From NCBI RefSeq assembly GCF_014696875.1, contig NZ_JACJQV010000164.1, positions 1 through 36,053 of the forward strand: a stretch of DNA of 36,053 nt. The letters are read 5' to 3'. The notes under the pieces were generated by a model that was not told the DNA's origin, did no database searches, and worked only from the letters and a program-made list of their open reading frames with translations. Every line of letters starts with the position of its first letter. Position 1 is the first letter of the stretch. The position numbers were made by a program, and so were the translations under genes. Shown in pieces: positions 17,515 to 26,443 of this stretch. This stretch comes from Microcystis wesenbergii FACHB-1317. Its GTDB lineage: Bacteria; Cyanobacteriota; Cyanobacteriia; Cyanobacteriales; Microcystaceae.

Positions 17515-19092
17515 ATGGCCAAAGTTCTGGTATCCGATTTGATCGATCCGGTAGGAGTAGAAATTCTGTCACAGGTTGCCCAAGTGGACGTGAAAACAGG
17601 ACTATCCGCCGAGGAAATCATTCAAATTATCCCCGAATACGACGCACTGATGCTCCGTTCCAGTACCCGCGTCACCAAAGAAATCGTCGAAGCGGGCAGC
17701 AAACTGCAAATTATCGGCCGCGCGGGGGTAGGAGTCGATAATATCGATGTTCCCGCGGCCACTCGTCAGGGTATTATTGTCGTTAACTCTCCCGAAGGTA
17801 ACACGATCGCCGCTGCCGAACACGCCTTGGCCATGATGTTATCCCTTTCCCGTCATATTCCCGATGCTAATCAGTCGGTAAAAGCGAATAAATGGGAAAG
17901 AAATCGCTTTATCGGCACAGAAGTTTATAAAAAGAACCTAGGAGTCGTCGGTTTAGGTAAAATTGGCTCCCACGTCGCCAAAGTTGCCAGATCCCTAGGC
18001 ATGAAAATTCTCGCCTACGATCCCTTTATTTCCAAAGAACGCGCCGATCAACTCGGTTGTACCCTGGTGGATCTGGACCTACTCTTTGCCGAGTCCGATT
18101 TTATCACCCTCCACGTCCCGAAAACTCCCGAAACCCAGCATCTCATCGGTCGGGAAACCATCGCTAAGATGAAACCCACGGTCCGCATCATTAACTGTTC
18201 CCGCGGCGGCATTATCGACGAGTTGGCTTTAATTGAAGCCCTCGAATCCGGTAGAATCGCTGGGGCAGCCTTGGATGTATTTGAACAGGAACCTTTAGGC
18301 GAATCTAGATTAAGAGAATTGTCTAACGTCATCCTCACTCCCCACCTAGGCGCCTCGACTACGGAAGCACAGGTGAATGTGGCTATTGATGTGGCCGAAC
18401 AAATTCGCGATGTCCTCCTCGGTTTGCCAGCGCGTTCAGCCGTTAATATCCCCGGACTAACTCCCGATGTTATGGAAAAACTGCGCCCTTACCTGCAATT
18501 AGCGGAAACTATGGGTAATCTCGTCAGTCAGTTGGCAGGAGGTCGCTGTGACTCGTTAAATGTCCGTTTACAGGGAGAATTGGCCACTAAAGACAGTCAA
18601 CCTCTGGTGGTGGCGGCAATTAAGGGTTTACTTTCCCAAGCCCTCCGGGAACGGGTAAACTATGTTAATGCGGCGATCGAAGCTAAGGAACGCGGTATCC
18701 GGGTAATCGAAACCCGGGATGCTTCCACCCGCGACTATTCGGGATCGATTCATTTGGAAGCTAATGGTTCCATGGGGACCCATTCCGTCACCGGAGCGCT
18801 GTTAAGTACGGGAGAAATCCGCATTACTGACCTCGATGAGTTCCCCATTAACGTGCCTCCGAGTAATCATATGTTATTCACCCTTCACCAAGATATGCCC
18901 GGTATTATCGGCAAAATTGGCGCACTTTTAGGCAGTTTTAATGTCAATATCGCCAGTATGCAGGTAGGACGCAAAATTATTCGCGGTGACGCAGTTATGG
19001 CCCTGAGTCTCGATGATCCTCTACCAGAAGGTCTTCTATCGGAAATTACTAAAGTCCCCGGTATCCGCGATGCTTACACAGTAAAACTCTAG
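17515..19092 (+). CDS. serA: D-3-phosphoglycerate dehydrogenase
   Basis: 525 residues, the long form of the enzyme. Oxidises 3-phosphoglycerate with NAD+, the first step of serine synthesis. Seen in order: substrate domain, NAD-binding domain with GLGKIGSHVAK (about 143-153), the catalytic region with Arg in INCSRGGIIDE and the Glu/His pair ending in TPHLGAST, an intervening ASB domain, and a C-terminal ACT domain (from about 450, beginning MLFTLHQDMPGIIGKIG) that would bind serine or another effector. The ATG at 17515 begins the conserved MAKVLVSDLIDP; a ribosome site is weak. It stands alone between repeat-filled spacers. Confidence 0.96.
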   Translation: MAKVLVSDLIDPVGVEILSQVAQVDVKTGLSAEEIIQIIPEYDALMLRSSTRVTKEIVEAGSKLQIIGRAGVGVDNIDVPAATRQGIIVVNSPEGNTIAAAEHALAMMLSLSRHIPDANQSVKANKWERNRFIGTEVYKKNLGVVGLGKIGSHVAKVARSLGMKILAYDPFISKERADQLGCTLVDLDLLFAESDFITLHVPKTPETQHLIGRETIAKMKPTVRIINCSRGGIIDELALIEALESGRIAGAALDVFEQEPLGESRLRELSNVILTPHLGASTTEAQVNVAIDVAEQIRDVLLGLPARSAVNIPGLTPDVMEKLRPYLQLAETMGNLVSQLAGGRCDSLNVRLQGELATKDSQPLVVAAIKGLLSQALRERVNYVNAAIEAKERGIRVIETRDASTRDYSGSIHLEANGSMGTHSVTGALLSTGEIRITDLDEFPINVPPSNHMLFTLHQDMPGIIGKIGALLGSFNVNIASMQVGRKIIRGDAVMALSLDDPLPEGLLSEITKVPGIRDAYTVKL

Positions 19093-19145
19093 ATTCAATC
19101 AGTAATCAGCTTCTGAAGGCAAGAAGGCAACCCCCCCACCCCCCC

Positions 19146-19245
19146 TAGGGTTGATTCAAGGTAGGGTTGATTCAAGGTAGGGTTGATTCATGAATCAACC
19201 CTACCCCGACCCCCCCGATGTCGGGGGGGCAGGGGGGGGTGGGGG
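19146..19245. repeat. Tandem half-palindromes, full palindrome and C7-GATGTC-G7 element in a row
   Basis: Two 16-base direct copies of (G)TAGGGTTGATTCAAG (19146-19176) run into a perfect 28-base palindrome (19177-19204), followed at once by the fifth copy of the C7-GATGTC-G7 palindrome (19210-19229) and a long G-rich tail. The rest of the serA-prmA spacer (to 19400) holds scattered TCAGTAATCAG/ACTGATAA units reaching to the prmA start codon. Confidence 0.85.
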
Positions 19246-19400
19246 TCGGGGGCAAGGGGGGCTAATCTAAGAATAAGCTGTTTAAATGCGTCTTAGCTTA
19301 ATCAGTAATCAGTGAAAGGAAAGCTCCGCAATTGCCACTTAATACTGTTGACTGAAAACCCAAATCTGATAACTGATCCCTAATCACTGATAACTGATAT

Positions 19401-20297
19401 ATGTCTAATAGTTGGTGGGAAATTACGGTTTTGTGCGAACCTAGTCTCGAAGAAACGGTTTTCTGGAGACTGGAAGATTTTGGCTGTTCGGGAACGGCCA
19501 CTGCTAAAAAACAATCCTCTTTAGAGATTAAGGCCTATATACCAGAAATTAAAGCGCAATTGCCCGATTTAGAGGCACTAAGCCTCTGGTTAAAGGAAGA
19601 TGCTTTGATTTTAGGTTTTCCCGAACCTGTCACCAATTGGCAGTTAATGGACGAGGAAGACTGGGCCAGCAGTTGGAAACAACATTGGCAAATTAGCGAG
19701 ATCGGCGATCGCTTTTTGATCTGTCCTGCTTGGTTAAATCCCCCGGAAAATAACCAGAGATTGGTGATTAAAATTGACCCCGGTTCCGCTTTCGGCACGG
19801 GAACGCACCCCACCACCCAATTATGTCTAGAATCCCTAGAAATGCGTTTAAGTAGCCATCCAGAGCCTAAAATTATCGCCGATATCGGTTGTGGTTCTGG
19901 CATACTGGCGATCGGGGCGATTTTATTAGGAGCGAAAAAAGTTTATGCTGTCGATATAGATCCGCTGGCGGTGAGTGCGACGTATAGTAATCGCTATCTC
20001 AACCGAATTAACCCCGAAAATTTAGCTATTAATCGGGGTAGTGTCGGGGAGTTATTAGAATTAATTCCCGATGGTGTCGATGGCATCGTTTGTAATATTT
20101 TAGCCGAGACAATTATCGCTTTAATGCCCGAAATCAGCCGTCTGGCAAAACCCAGCACTTGGGGAATTTTAAGCGGCATCCTTGTCACCCAAGCACAAAC
20201 AGTTAACGATATTTTAGAACGCCACGGCTGGACAGTGGCTGCCCTGTGGAAACGTCAAGAATGGTGTTGTCTTCAAATTCGTCGCACCGTGGATTAA
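19401..20297 (+). CDS. prmA: Ribosomal protein L11 methyltransferase
   Basis: 298 residues. Trimethylates lysines and the N-terminus of ribosomal protein L11 using S-adenosylmethionine. The N-terminal substrate-recognition domain ([18 protein letters not shown], about 1-95) is followed by a class I methyltransferase domain with the family hallmark [20 protein letters not shown] motif [15 protein letters not shown] and a VCNILAETI motif IV. The start codon directly follows ACTGATA repeat units, with no Shine-Dalgarno sequence; the conserved N-terminus nevertheless begins at this Met. Confidence 0.94.
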   Translation: MSNSWWEITVLCEPSLEETVFWRLEDFGCSGTATAKKQSSLEIKAYIPEIKAQLPDLEALSLWLKEDALILGFPEPVTNWQLMDEEDWASSWKQHWQISEIGDRFLICPAWLNPPENNQRLVIKIDPGSAFGTGTHPTTQLCLESLEMRLSSHPEPKIIADIGCGSGILAIGAILLGAKKVYAVDIDPLAVSATYSNRYLNRINPENLAINRGSVGELLELIPDGVDGIVCNILAETIIALMPEISRLAKPSTWGILSGILVTQAQTVNDILERHGWTVAALWKRQEWCCLQIRRTVD

Positions 20298-20315
20298 TAT
20301 AGCTGTCGGTCTTGA

Positions 20316-20465
20316 ATCAGTTATCAGTGATCAGTTATCAGTGATCAGTTATCAGATTTGAGTTTTCAGTGAGCGGTATCAAGTGAGGAGTATTAAATGG
20401 CATTAACAGTGCTGTCTTTTCACTTCACTGATTACTATTTACTGATTACTGATTACTGTTTACTG
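20316..20465. repeat. Two opposed heptamer arrays before moaE
   Basis: 20316-20375 has TCAGTTATCAGTGA units; 20426-20465 has the complementary ACTGATTACT and ACTGTTTACTG units. Facing arrays could pair as a long imperfect stem in RNA. The second block is open in the moaE frame and creates a false N-terminal extension from 20397. Confidence 0.75.
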
Positions 20466-20507
20466 GACGGCTACGCCGTGCCTTTGGCAACACTGAAAAA
20501 AGCATCC

Positions 20508-20951
20508 ATGACTCAAGATAGTTTTCGCATCAGTTTTGCTCCCTTATCTTTGCAGGAAGTATATCAATTAGCCGATGATGGGGCTAATGGGGCTATTGTA
20601 CTAATGAGTGGTACTGTACGGGAGCAAACCGACGGTAAACCGGTTATTTATCTTGATTATCAGGCCTACGAACCCATGGCGATCGAGGTTTTCCGGCAAA
20701 TTGCTCGGCAAATTCGGCAAACCTGGCCCGATACCAATCGAGTTGTCATTCACCATCGCACCGGTAAGCTACAAATCGGTGAAATTAGCGTCTTAGTAGC
20801 GGTGGGTTGTCCCCATCGGGGGGAAGCTTTCGCAGCCTGTCGTTATGCTATTGATACTCTCAAGCATAATGCCCCCATCTGGAAAAAAGAATACTGGTCT
20901 GATGGTTCTAGTCAATGGGTTAGTATTGGGGCTTGTGAAACGGCGCCTTAG
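20508..20951 (+). CDS. moaE: Molybdopterin synthase catalytic subunit MoaE
   Basis: 147 residues from ATG 20508. The large subunit of molybdopterin synthase; transfers sulfur from thiocarboxylated MoaD to precursor Z in molybdenum cofactor synthesis. Conserved features: GAIVLMSGTVREQTDG, YEPMAIEVFRQI, HRTGKLQIGEISVLVAV, and the catalytic-lysine region DTLKHNAPIWKKEYW. The frame is open from 20397, but the extra 37 codons are repeat DNA and the family begins near this Met, so the shorter form is chosen. No moaD or other Mo-cofactor gene is adjacent. It is convergent with the next gene, two bases apart. Confidence 0.93.
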   Translation: MTQDSFRISFAPLSLQEVYQLADDGANGAIVLMSGTVREQTDGKPVIYLDYQAYEPMAIEVFRQIARQIRQTWPDTNRVVIHHRTGKLQIGEISVLVAVGCPHRGEAFAACRYAIDTLKHNAPIWKKEYWSDGSSQWVSIGACETAP

Positions 20952-20953
20952 GT

Positions 20954-22033
20954 CTAATAACGCAAAATTAAGGCAATTTTTTGGTAATCGTTCAAGGAAT
21001 CTTCATCGACTAAAGCTACACGTCCTCCCTTGGCCAATACCACTTCGATAATTTCATCCACTGCATCATCGATTACCTCCGTACCACCGACGTTTTCCAC
21101 CAGTATCAAATCACCGTTTTCGCTTAAAACTGCGGGTACATGGTAATTTTTATCCACTAATAACAATTTTCCTCGACCTTCCTGCGCTAAACGCCACACT
21201 TCTCCCAGGGTAGAGATAACTTTTTGAGCGCTGACTGCCGCATCCAAAGCTTGCAGAGCTTCAGTTTTTTGAGTCTGACGCACTGAATGCATAATCGGCA
21301 ATACTTGCGGAATTAATTCTGGCAGTGAGGTTTTGTCAAAATTGCCGGTTAAAGTGCCAACAATTGCTGATGTGTACTGTGAAACTTCTTGAAAGAAGGA
21401 AATTTGACGAACCACTCCACCCACAATCAAAGGGGAAGAATCATCAATGTCAATGTATTCACCCAGAGCATTATCTACCTGTTGGAAAAATCGCCGGATT
21501 CTATCATCTAGATAACTGGTATCGGCATCAAAGGGCAGTGGTGCGGTGGCCCCCGGTCCAGTCATTTCTAGGGGAAAATTCTGATCGCGAATTTCTTCGA
21601 GGGTTTCTCCTGTACCTGAGATTAAACGAGTAGAACCCTGACTTAATAGTAACAGCCAATAGGGTTGTTCTCGATGTAATCCATAAACTAAATCCCGTGT
21701 GGCAAAGGTTTTATCGATGACAACTCTTGCCTGGACAGAAAAAGGCAAGTTATAAAGCTTGGCAATATCCGGACCAACATAGAGAGCTAATCCATCTAGA
21801 GTATAAGGATAATCTATTTCAGCTACTAGACTATCGAGGCGCTCGAACAAAGGTTCGATTTCACGTTTAGAGAATTCTTCCGATAATCGGCGCTTTGCTT
21901 CATCGACCAAATTTTTAACAAGAATAGGGTCTTGTTTATTATCCGGTGAGGTGCGATGGGTGGGTAAGAGAATGGAAAGGGCGGGTATTTGAGTTAGGGA
22001 TTGTAGTTTCTTAAGTTCTTGACGAGTAATCAT
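20954..22033 (-). CDS. baeRF family 3 protein (bacterial eRF1-like domain)
   Basis: 359 residues. The opening MITRQELKKLQSLTQIPALSILLPTHR-like arrangement, the central DxFATRDLVYGLHREQPYWLLLLS segment and the C-terminal region with LLVDKNYHVPA and DEIIEVVLAKGGRVALVDED match the baeRF_family3 group, bacterial homologues of the archaeo-eukaryotic release factor eRF1/pelota fold. By analogy a role at the ribosome, perhaps in rescue or as an RNA-associated factor, has been proposed for this superfamily, but function is not demonstrated. It stands alone, convergent with moaE. I recognise the family from sequence pattern only. Confidence 0.7.
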   Translation of the reverse strand: MITRQELKKLQSLTQIPALSILLPTHRTSPDNKQDPILVKNLVDEAKRRLSEEFSKREIEPLFERLDSLVAEIDYPYTLDGLALYVGPDIAKLYNLPFSVQARVVIDKTFATRDLVYGLHREQPYWLLLLSQGSTRLISGTGETLEEIRDQNFPLEMTGPGATAPLPFDADTSYLDDRIRRFFQQVDNALGEYIDIDDSSPLIVGGVVRQISFFQEVSQYTSAIVGTLTGNFDKTSLPELIPQVLPIMHSVRQTQKTEALQALDAAVSAQKVISTLGEVWRLAQEGRGKLLLVDKNYHVPAVLSENGDLILVENVGGTEVIDDAVDEIIEVVLAKGGRVALVDEDSLNDYQKIALILRY

Positions 22034-22533
22034 TGACTTTCCCTTGATTTATAGGGTTAAGGAGCTAAAAATACTGGCTTTATCAAGATTTTACGATTTA
22101 TTCAGTATTCAAGCTAACATTTTAGGGAAAAAATGTAATTATATCTAGAAAATTAAGAATTTATACTGAATTGCTTTGGCAGAGATTGAGGGAATTTTTA
22201 ACCAGAAAATAGGAATATTATTGATTTATCGATCGTCCACCATCAGGACAGAAAATATTAAGGATGGGCTTATTTACCCATCCTCGGAATAATTAGGATC
22301 TGCTGAATAAATCTAAAAACCTTGTTGGGTAAGACTTTTAGACTTTTTGTCAATCAAAAAGTACTGGGCATGGGAGTGATCAGGGGGAAAATTCCTGGAC
22401 TTTTTTCCTGAAAATTAGGTAATTGGCCCCCTCAAAACCGGTAAAACCCCACACCCCACACCCCCCCCGATGTCGGGGGGGTTGGGGGGGTCACACCCTG
22501 CCCCCAGGAAAAACTTTTTGCCGCATACCCTAA
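22034..22533. other. 500-base intergenic region with several hairpins and a C7-GATGTC-G7 copy
   Basis: No gene is seen. Contents: hairpin AGGATGGG...CCCATCCT (22261-22284), hairpin ACTTTTTG...CAAAAAGT (22342-22362), a stretch at about 22305-22440 that looks like a degenerate mobile or MITE-type sequence, the sixth C7-GATGTC-G7 palindrome (22462-22481) and its G-rich tail. The promoter of the baeRF gene should lie at the left end. Confidence 0.5.
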
Positions 22534-24096
22534 TTAGGCCGCTATGGCAGTTTTTTCCGCTGTTAATGCCTCTTGGCGTTGAAATTCGGCTAATTGTGCC
22601 ATAATTTCATCCCGGACAATCTGACGGTATTCCAGGAAATGCTCGTTGTGGGCGCAGACAGTGATATAGTGTTCGGCATTGGCGGGATTATGGCGCAAAA
22701 TACCGAATAAATTCTGCCAGAATTTCCAGCGAGTGGAACGTTTAAAGCCCTGTCGCCAGATAATTACCGCTAGGGCATAGAGATCGGCCCGGCGAGGCAG
22801 TTTAAAGGCAGGTTTAGCTTTAGGTGCCCCTAATTTCAGGAAACAGCGATAGGTGCGATCAAGAAATACCTCCGGATCGTACAATGTCCAGAAGGCTTCA
22901 ATATATTCTGTGGCAATATCTTCGATCGGCCGGGTGGGAACGAAATTCATCAGGGTACTTTGGTTAATGTCCTGTTTCCCCGTTAATCGTAGTCGTCCTT
23001 CTTTTTCCAAGCGAGTCCATAGGGCGGTATTGGGTAAAGCTTGTAACATTCCAAATAGAGCCGTGGGAATGGCCGCTTCTTCGACAAAATTAATGATGCG
23101 ATCGGCCGCTCCTTTTTTCTCGCCATCAAAACCGATGATAAATCCCGCCATAGGGCGCAATCCGGCTCTAATAATCTTTTCTACCGTCTCGGTTAAAGAA
23201 CTACGGGTATTTTGGAATTTTTTGGTTAATTGTAAACTTTCTTCGTCGGGGGTTTCAATACCTAAAAAGACCGCATCAAAATAACAATCGACCATCATTT
23301 CCATTAATTCGGGATCGGCGGCTAAATCCACCGATGCTTCCGTGTTAAACCGGAAAGGGTACTGGTGTTCTTCTTGCCAAACCTTTAATTCTTTGAGGAG
23401 TAATTTAACGTTGCGTTTGTTACCGATAAAATTATCATCCACCATGAACACGCCCCGGCGCCAACCTAACTCGTAGAGATAATCTAATTCTTTTAATAAT
23501 TGTGCGGGGGTTTTGGTGCGGGGTTTACGACCGTAGAGAACGATAATATCGCAAAATTCGCACTGGAAGGGACATCCTCGCGAAAACTGCACCGACATGG
23601 AATCATAAGCTTCAAAATCGAGCAGATCGTAGCGGGGGATCGGGGTAATTGTCACATCGGGTTTTTCTGTGGTGCGGAAAACACCTTTAGTTTCTCCTTT
23701 TGCCAATGCTTCCACAAACATCGGGATGGTGATTTCTCCCTCATCGAGAATCAGAAAATCGGCCTCGGCCACTTCGTGGGGGATAGAAGTGGGATAGGGA
23801 CCACCCACGGCCACCAGTTTACCCCGTTGCTTGGCTTCGTGAATTTGCTCGATTAAATCTTGACGTTGGACAATCATACTGGAAAGAATCACTATTTCGG
23901 CCCAGTCCCATTCTGCTTCTGTCACCGCCCGAATATTGCGATCAACCAGTTTAAATTCCCATTCCTGCGGTAAAATCGCCGCCACCGTCACCATACCCAG
24001 GGGAGGAAGTAAGACTTTGCGATCGACTAATTCCAGAATTTTGTTATAGGACCAGAAAGTCGGCGGAAAAACGGGATAAATCAGTAAGGCGCGCAT
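22534..24096 (-). CDS. B12-binding-type radical SAM protein (DUF4070-like C-terminus)
   Basis: 520 residues from ATG 24096. The N-terminal part (about 1-140) is a cobalamin-binding-type Rossmann domain (MRALLIYPVFPP, VAVGGPYPTSIP), followed by a radical SAM core with the iron-sulfur motif C175-x3-C179-x2-C182 and the GIETPDEESL strand, then a C-terminal DUF4070-like domain. This architecture is shared by many uncharacterised cyanobacterial enzymes and by methylases such as HpnP; substrate cannot be assigned. Start choice: a GTG two codons upstream overlaps the AGGAG site (24102-24106), which is ideally spaced for ATG 24096. The gene is divergent from hli with about 270 bases between. Confidence 0.82.
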   Translation of the reverse strand: MRALLIYPVFPPTFWSYNKILELVDRKVLLPPLGMVTVAAILPQEWEFKLVDRNIRAVTEAEWDWAEIVILSSMIVQRQDLIEQIHEAKQRGKLVAVGGPYPTSIPHEVAEADFLILDEGEITIPMFVEALAKGETKGVFRTTEKPDVTITPIPRYDLLDFEAYDSMSVQFSRGCPFQCEFCDIIVLYGRKPRTKTPAQLLKELDYLYELGWRRGVFMVDDNFIGNKRNVKLLLKELKVWQEEHQYPFRFNTEASVDLAADPELMEMMVDCYFDAVFLGIETPDEESLQLTKKFQNTRSSLTETVEKIIRAGLRPMAGFIIGFDGEKKGAADRIINFVEEAAIPTALFGMLQALPNTALWTRLEKEGRLRLTGKQDINQSTLMNFVPTRPIEDIATEYIEAFWTLYDPEVFLDRTYRCFLKLGAPKAKPAFKLPRRADLYALAVIIWRQGFKRSTRWKFWQNLFGILRHNPANAEHYITVCAHNEHFLEYRQIVRDEIMAQLAEFQRQEALTAEKTAIAA

Positions 24097-24368
24097 ATTC
24101 ACTCCTCGCTCGACGGCGATCGATTCTTGACCTTTCGCTTGATTGTAATCTTTTTCGGTCAGGGATGGGAAAACCGTTGTTTACTAGAACTAAGATCAGG
24201 CTTGATTTTCGGCCGCCATGCCAACCCTTGACCCTACCCCCATAAACGTTTATGGTCAACATTAAGAAAATTTATGTAAAGAAATGTTGCATAGTCTGGG
24301 AAGTTATGTTACATTAAATATCAAGCACTTGACTTAAACGCAATTTTCTTATAGGAAGGCAATTCACC

Positions 24369-24512
24369 ATGGATAAGCAAGAAAACAAACTCGGTTTCAC
24401 CGCTTTCGCTGAAAACTGGAATGGTCGTTTAGCCATGCTCGGTTTCGTTATTGGCGTAGCTACGGAATACTTAACCCACAAAGGCATCCTTGCTCAGTTA
24501 GGCTTAATGTAA
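24369..24512 (+). CDS. hli: High-light-inducible / small CAB-like protein
   Basis: 47 residues, one transmembrane helix. The chlorophyll-binding signature AENWNGRLAMLGF (E-x-x-N-x-R-x-A-M form) identifies the one-helix light-harvesting-like family, thylakoid proteins that bind chlorophyll and carotenoid and protect photosystem II assembly intermediates. AGGAAGG at 24353-24359 is a good ribosome site, and a bulged terminator follows at 24567. Upstream, GTTACATT (24308-24315) fits one half of the HLR1/RpaB-type element but a second half is not convincing. A single-gene unit. Confidence 0.92.
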   Translation: MDKQENKLGFTAFAENWNGRLAMLGFVIGVATEYLTHKGILAQLGLM

Positions 24513-24560
24513 TTTCAGCCTCGATTGCTGTGCATCTACAATCATCTTGAATAAACTATA

Positions 24561-24594
24561 AAAAAAGGGAAGAGCCTAGCTCTTTCCCTTTTTT
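24561..24594 (+). terminator. Rho-independent terminator of hli
   Basis: GGGAAGAGC (24567-24575), loop CTA, then GCTCTTTCCC with one bulged T, flanked by A6 on the left and T6 on the right, so it could also act on leftward transcripts. It lies about 50 bases past the hli stop. Confidence 0.8.
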
Positions 24595-24620
24595 AGTTCA
24601 GAAGTGGGGGTATGGGGTGT

Positions 24621-24805
24621 GACCCCCCCAACCCCCCCGACATCGGGGGGGCAGGTGGGGTGTGGGGTGTAGGGTGTAGGGAAATGGGGAAATGGGGAGA
24701 ATAAATAAAAATAATCTCCTGACTACTGATCACTGATAACTGATCACTGATAACTGATCACTGATAACTGATAACTGATTACTGATTACTGATTACTGAT
24801 TACTG
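24621..24805. repeat. Inverted C7-GACATC-G7 element, G-rich tract and heptamer array
   Basis: The seventh palindrome copy (24632-24651) is in the opposite orientation to the others, with its C-rich tail on the left. GGGGTGT/GGGTGTAGGG tracts follow, then ACTGATCACTGATAACTG-type units from 24720 to about 24805. The last units extend into the 3' end of queA and provide its stop codon. Confidence 0.85.
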
Positions 24806-25905
24806 CTGCGAGCGCCGGGCAGGATTAACATAGCGTCACCGAAGGAATAGAAACGGAAACGCTCTTGGATAGCTTCTTGATACAATGCCAGTAGTCTTTC
24901 CCGTCCGATTAAGGCACTGACTAACATCATCAAACTGGACTTGGGTAGATGAAAATTAGTGATCAGGCCGTCGATAACCCGCCATTGATAACTCGGATAG
25001 ATAAATAAATTCGTTTTTCCCTGAAAAGCGGTTAATTTCTCGCTCTTAGTTTCTTTAATTGCCCCTTCCAAGGCGCGAGCTACCGTGGTTCCCACAGCGA
25101 TAACCCTGCCACCTCTAGCCTTTGTTTGGGCGATTTTTTCGGCTGTTTCGGCGGAAATCTGCAAAAATTCTCGGTGCATTAGGTGTTCTGTAATATTTTC
25201 CACTTCCACGGGACGAAAGGTTCCCACTCCCACATGAAGGGTGATATAGGCGGTATCTATACCCTTCTGGGCGAGCTTATGGAATAATTCGGGAGTAAAA
25301 TGTAATCCAGCCGTGGGAGCGGCCACAGAACCCTGTTTATAACCGTAAACTGTTTGATAACGGTCTTCTTCTGCCTCTGATTCGGTAACGTAGGGGGGGA
25401 AAGGAATATGACCGTACTCCTCCAACATATCCCAAAAACTGCGCTGGGGATGCGGTTGAAATTCCAGCAGACGACCACCGGTGTTCAGATCTCGATCGAT
25501 TACTTTCGCTAACCATAATTTTTTTTGGTCTTCCGTTCGCCCTGTTTTCGGATAAAAAAGGACTTCTGAACCGACTTTAAAGCGTTTTCCCGGTTTGACT
25601 AGAGATAACCAACGATGGTCATCCTGTTCTTCCAATAGTAATATTTCTATGGGTGCGCCCGTGATTTTACGTCCAAATAAACGGGCCGGAATCACGCGGG
25701 TATCGTTGAAAACCAGCAAATCCCCCGGCTCTAACCAAGTGGGTAAATCCCGAAAAATAGCTAAATTATAACTATTAGGAGAATCTACCACCAAAAGACG
25801 GGAACTGTCTCGGGGTTCTGCGGGATTTTGGGCAATTAACTCCGGAGGAAGGTGATAATCGTAGCTGGAGAGTGATTGGTCAGGGATCATCGTCGTTATC
25901 ATCAT
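24793..25905 (-). CDS. queA: S-adenosylmethionine:tRNA ribosyltransferase-isomerase
   Basis: 370 residues. Transfers and isomerises the ribosyl part of SAM onto 7-aminomethyl-7-deazaguanine in tRNA, making epoxyqueuosine at the wobble position. Recognised by [44 protein letters not shown], the [14 protein letters not shown] motif, [11 protein letters not shown] and [16 protein letters not shown]. Several closely spaced Met codons are possible starts; Met6 (25890) is the one nearest to the usual N-terminus, but no clear ribosome site decides. The C-terminal Asn-Gln and the stop codon are made of the neighbouring ACTGATTA repeat, so the array has replaced or trimmed the original end. Confidence 0.94.
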   Translation of the reverse strand: MMITTMIPDQSLSSYDYHLPPELIAQNPAEPRDSSRLLVVDSPNSYNLAIFRDLPTWLEPGDLLVFNDTRVIPARLFGRKITGAPIEILLLEEQDDHRWLSLVKPGKRFKVGSEVLFYPKTGRTEDQKKLWLAKVIDRDLNTGGRLLEFQPHPQRSFWDMLEEYGHIPFPPYVTESEAEEDRYQTVYGYKQGSVAAPTAGLHFTPELFHKLAQKGIDTAYITLHVGVGTFRPVEVENITEHLMHREFLQISAETAEKIAQTKARGGRVIAVGTTVARALEGAIKETKSEKLTAFQGKTNLFIYPSYQWRVIDGLITNFHLPKSSLMMLVSALIGRERLLALYQEAIQERFRFYSFGDAMLILPGARSSNQ

Positions 25906-26050
25906 AAAGATCTTCGCAAAAGTTGGGTAATTCTACCCAGGCGAACTTCACTAAATCGGGGATTTCTCCCCTTGGTATCTGGAACGGTTTATCGTCAGAC
26001 TAGAGATATAACACTAATCGTGACTATTAGCCAACATCCCAGCGGCCACT

Positions 26051-26440
26051 ATGGACTATCTCTATTTTCTTGCTAACGCTAGTCTAACGCTACGAGTCAC
26101 CGAATACCTGCGATCGATGACTCATCTACCCTCCTCCGTGATGACGGTTATTCATCAGATTAACGGTTGGGTGGTCAAGGTCAAGTTTAATCAAATGCTC
26201 ACTCCTTGCCAACACGGTGATTTTCGCGCCTACATGAATGAGTTAGGGATTCCCTATCAACCGGAAATGCGTCTCCAGATGGTTTTTTGGAGTTTGGAAA
26301 CGGGACAATCTCCTATTGATGTCATGCGTCGTTACCAAGTGGCGATCGTGTGCCATGGTACCCCAGATCAGCAAGATATAGAGGTTTTTCGGCAACAATT
26401 TACTAAGGGTTTAGGATACTGTCCGGAAACTCTAGCCTAG
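26051..26440 (+). CDS. Conserved-looking protein of unknown function, 129 residues
   Basis: Soluble protein with alternating helices and strands (YFLANASLTLRVTEYLRSM, WVVKVKFNQML, MQVAIVCHG-like strand) and three Cys residues. The frame has cyanobacterial codon use and opposes the LOG gene, with stop codons three bases apart. No domain recognised. The start at ATG 26051 has no obvious ribosome site; no upstream extension is possible to a better start that I can see. Divergent from queA. Confidence 0.6.
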   Translation: MDYLYFLANASLTLRVTEYLRSMTHLPSSVMTVIHQINGWVVKVKFNQMLTPCQHGDFRAYMNELGIPYQPEMRLQMVFWSLETGQSPIDVMRRYQVAIVCHGTPDQQDIEVFRQQFTKGLGYCPETLA

Positions 26441-26443
26441 GGT

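Noticed and set aside
20397-20507. 37-codon N-terminal extension of MoaE
   Set aside because: Mostly repeat units; MoaE length and conserved sequence fit the start at 20508.
24298-24320. Full HLR1/RpaB element upstream of hli
   Set aside because: Only one half-site (GTTACATT) fits; the second half at the required spacing is missing.
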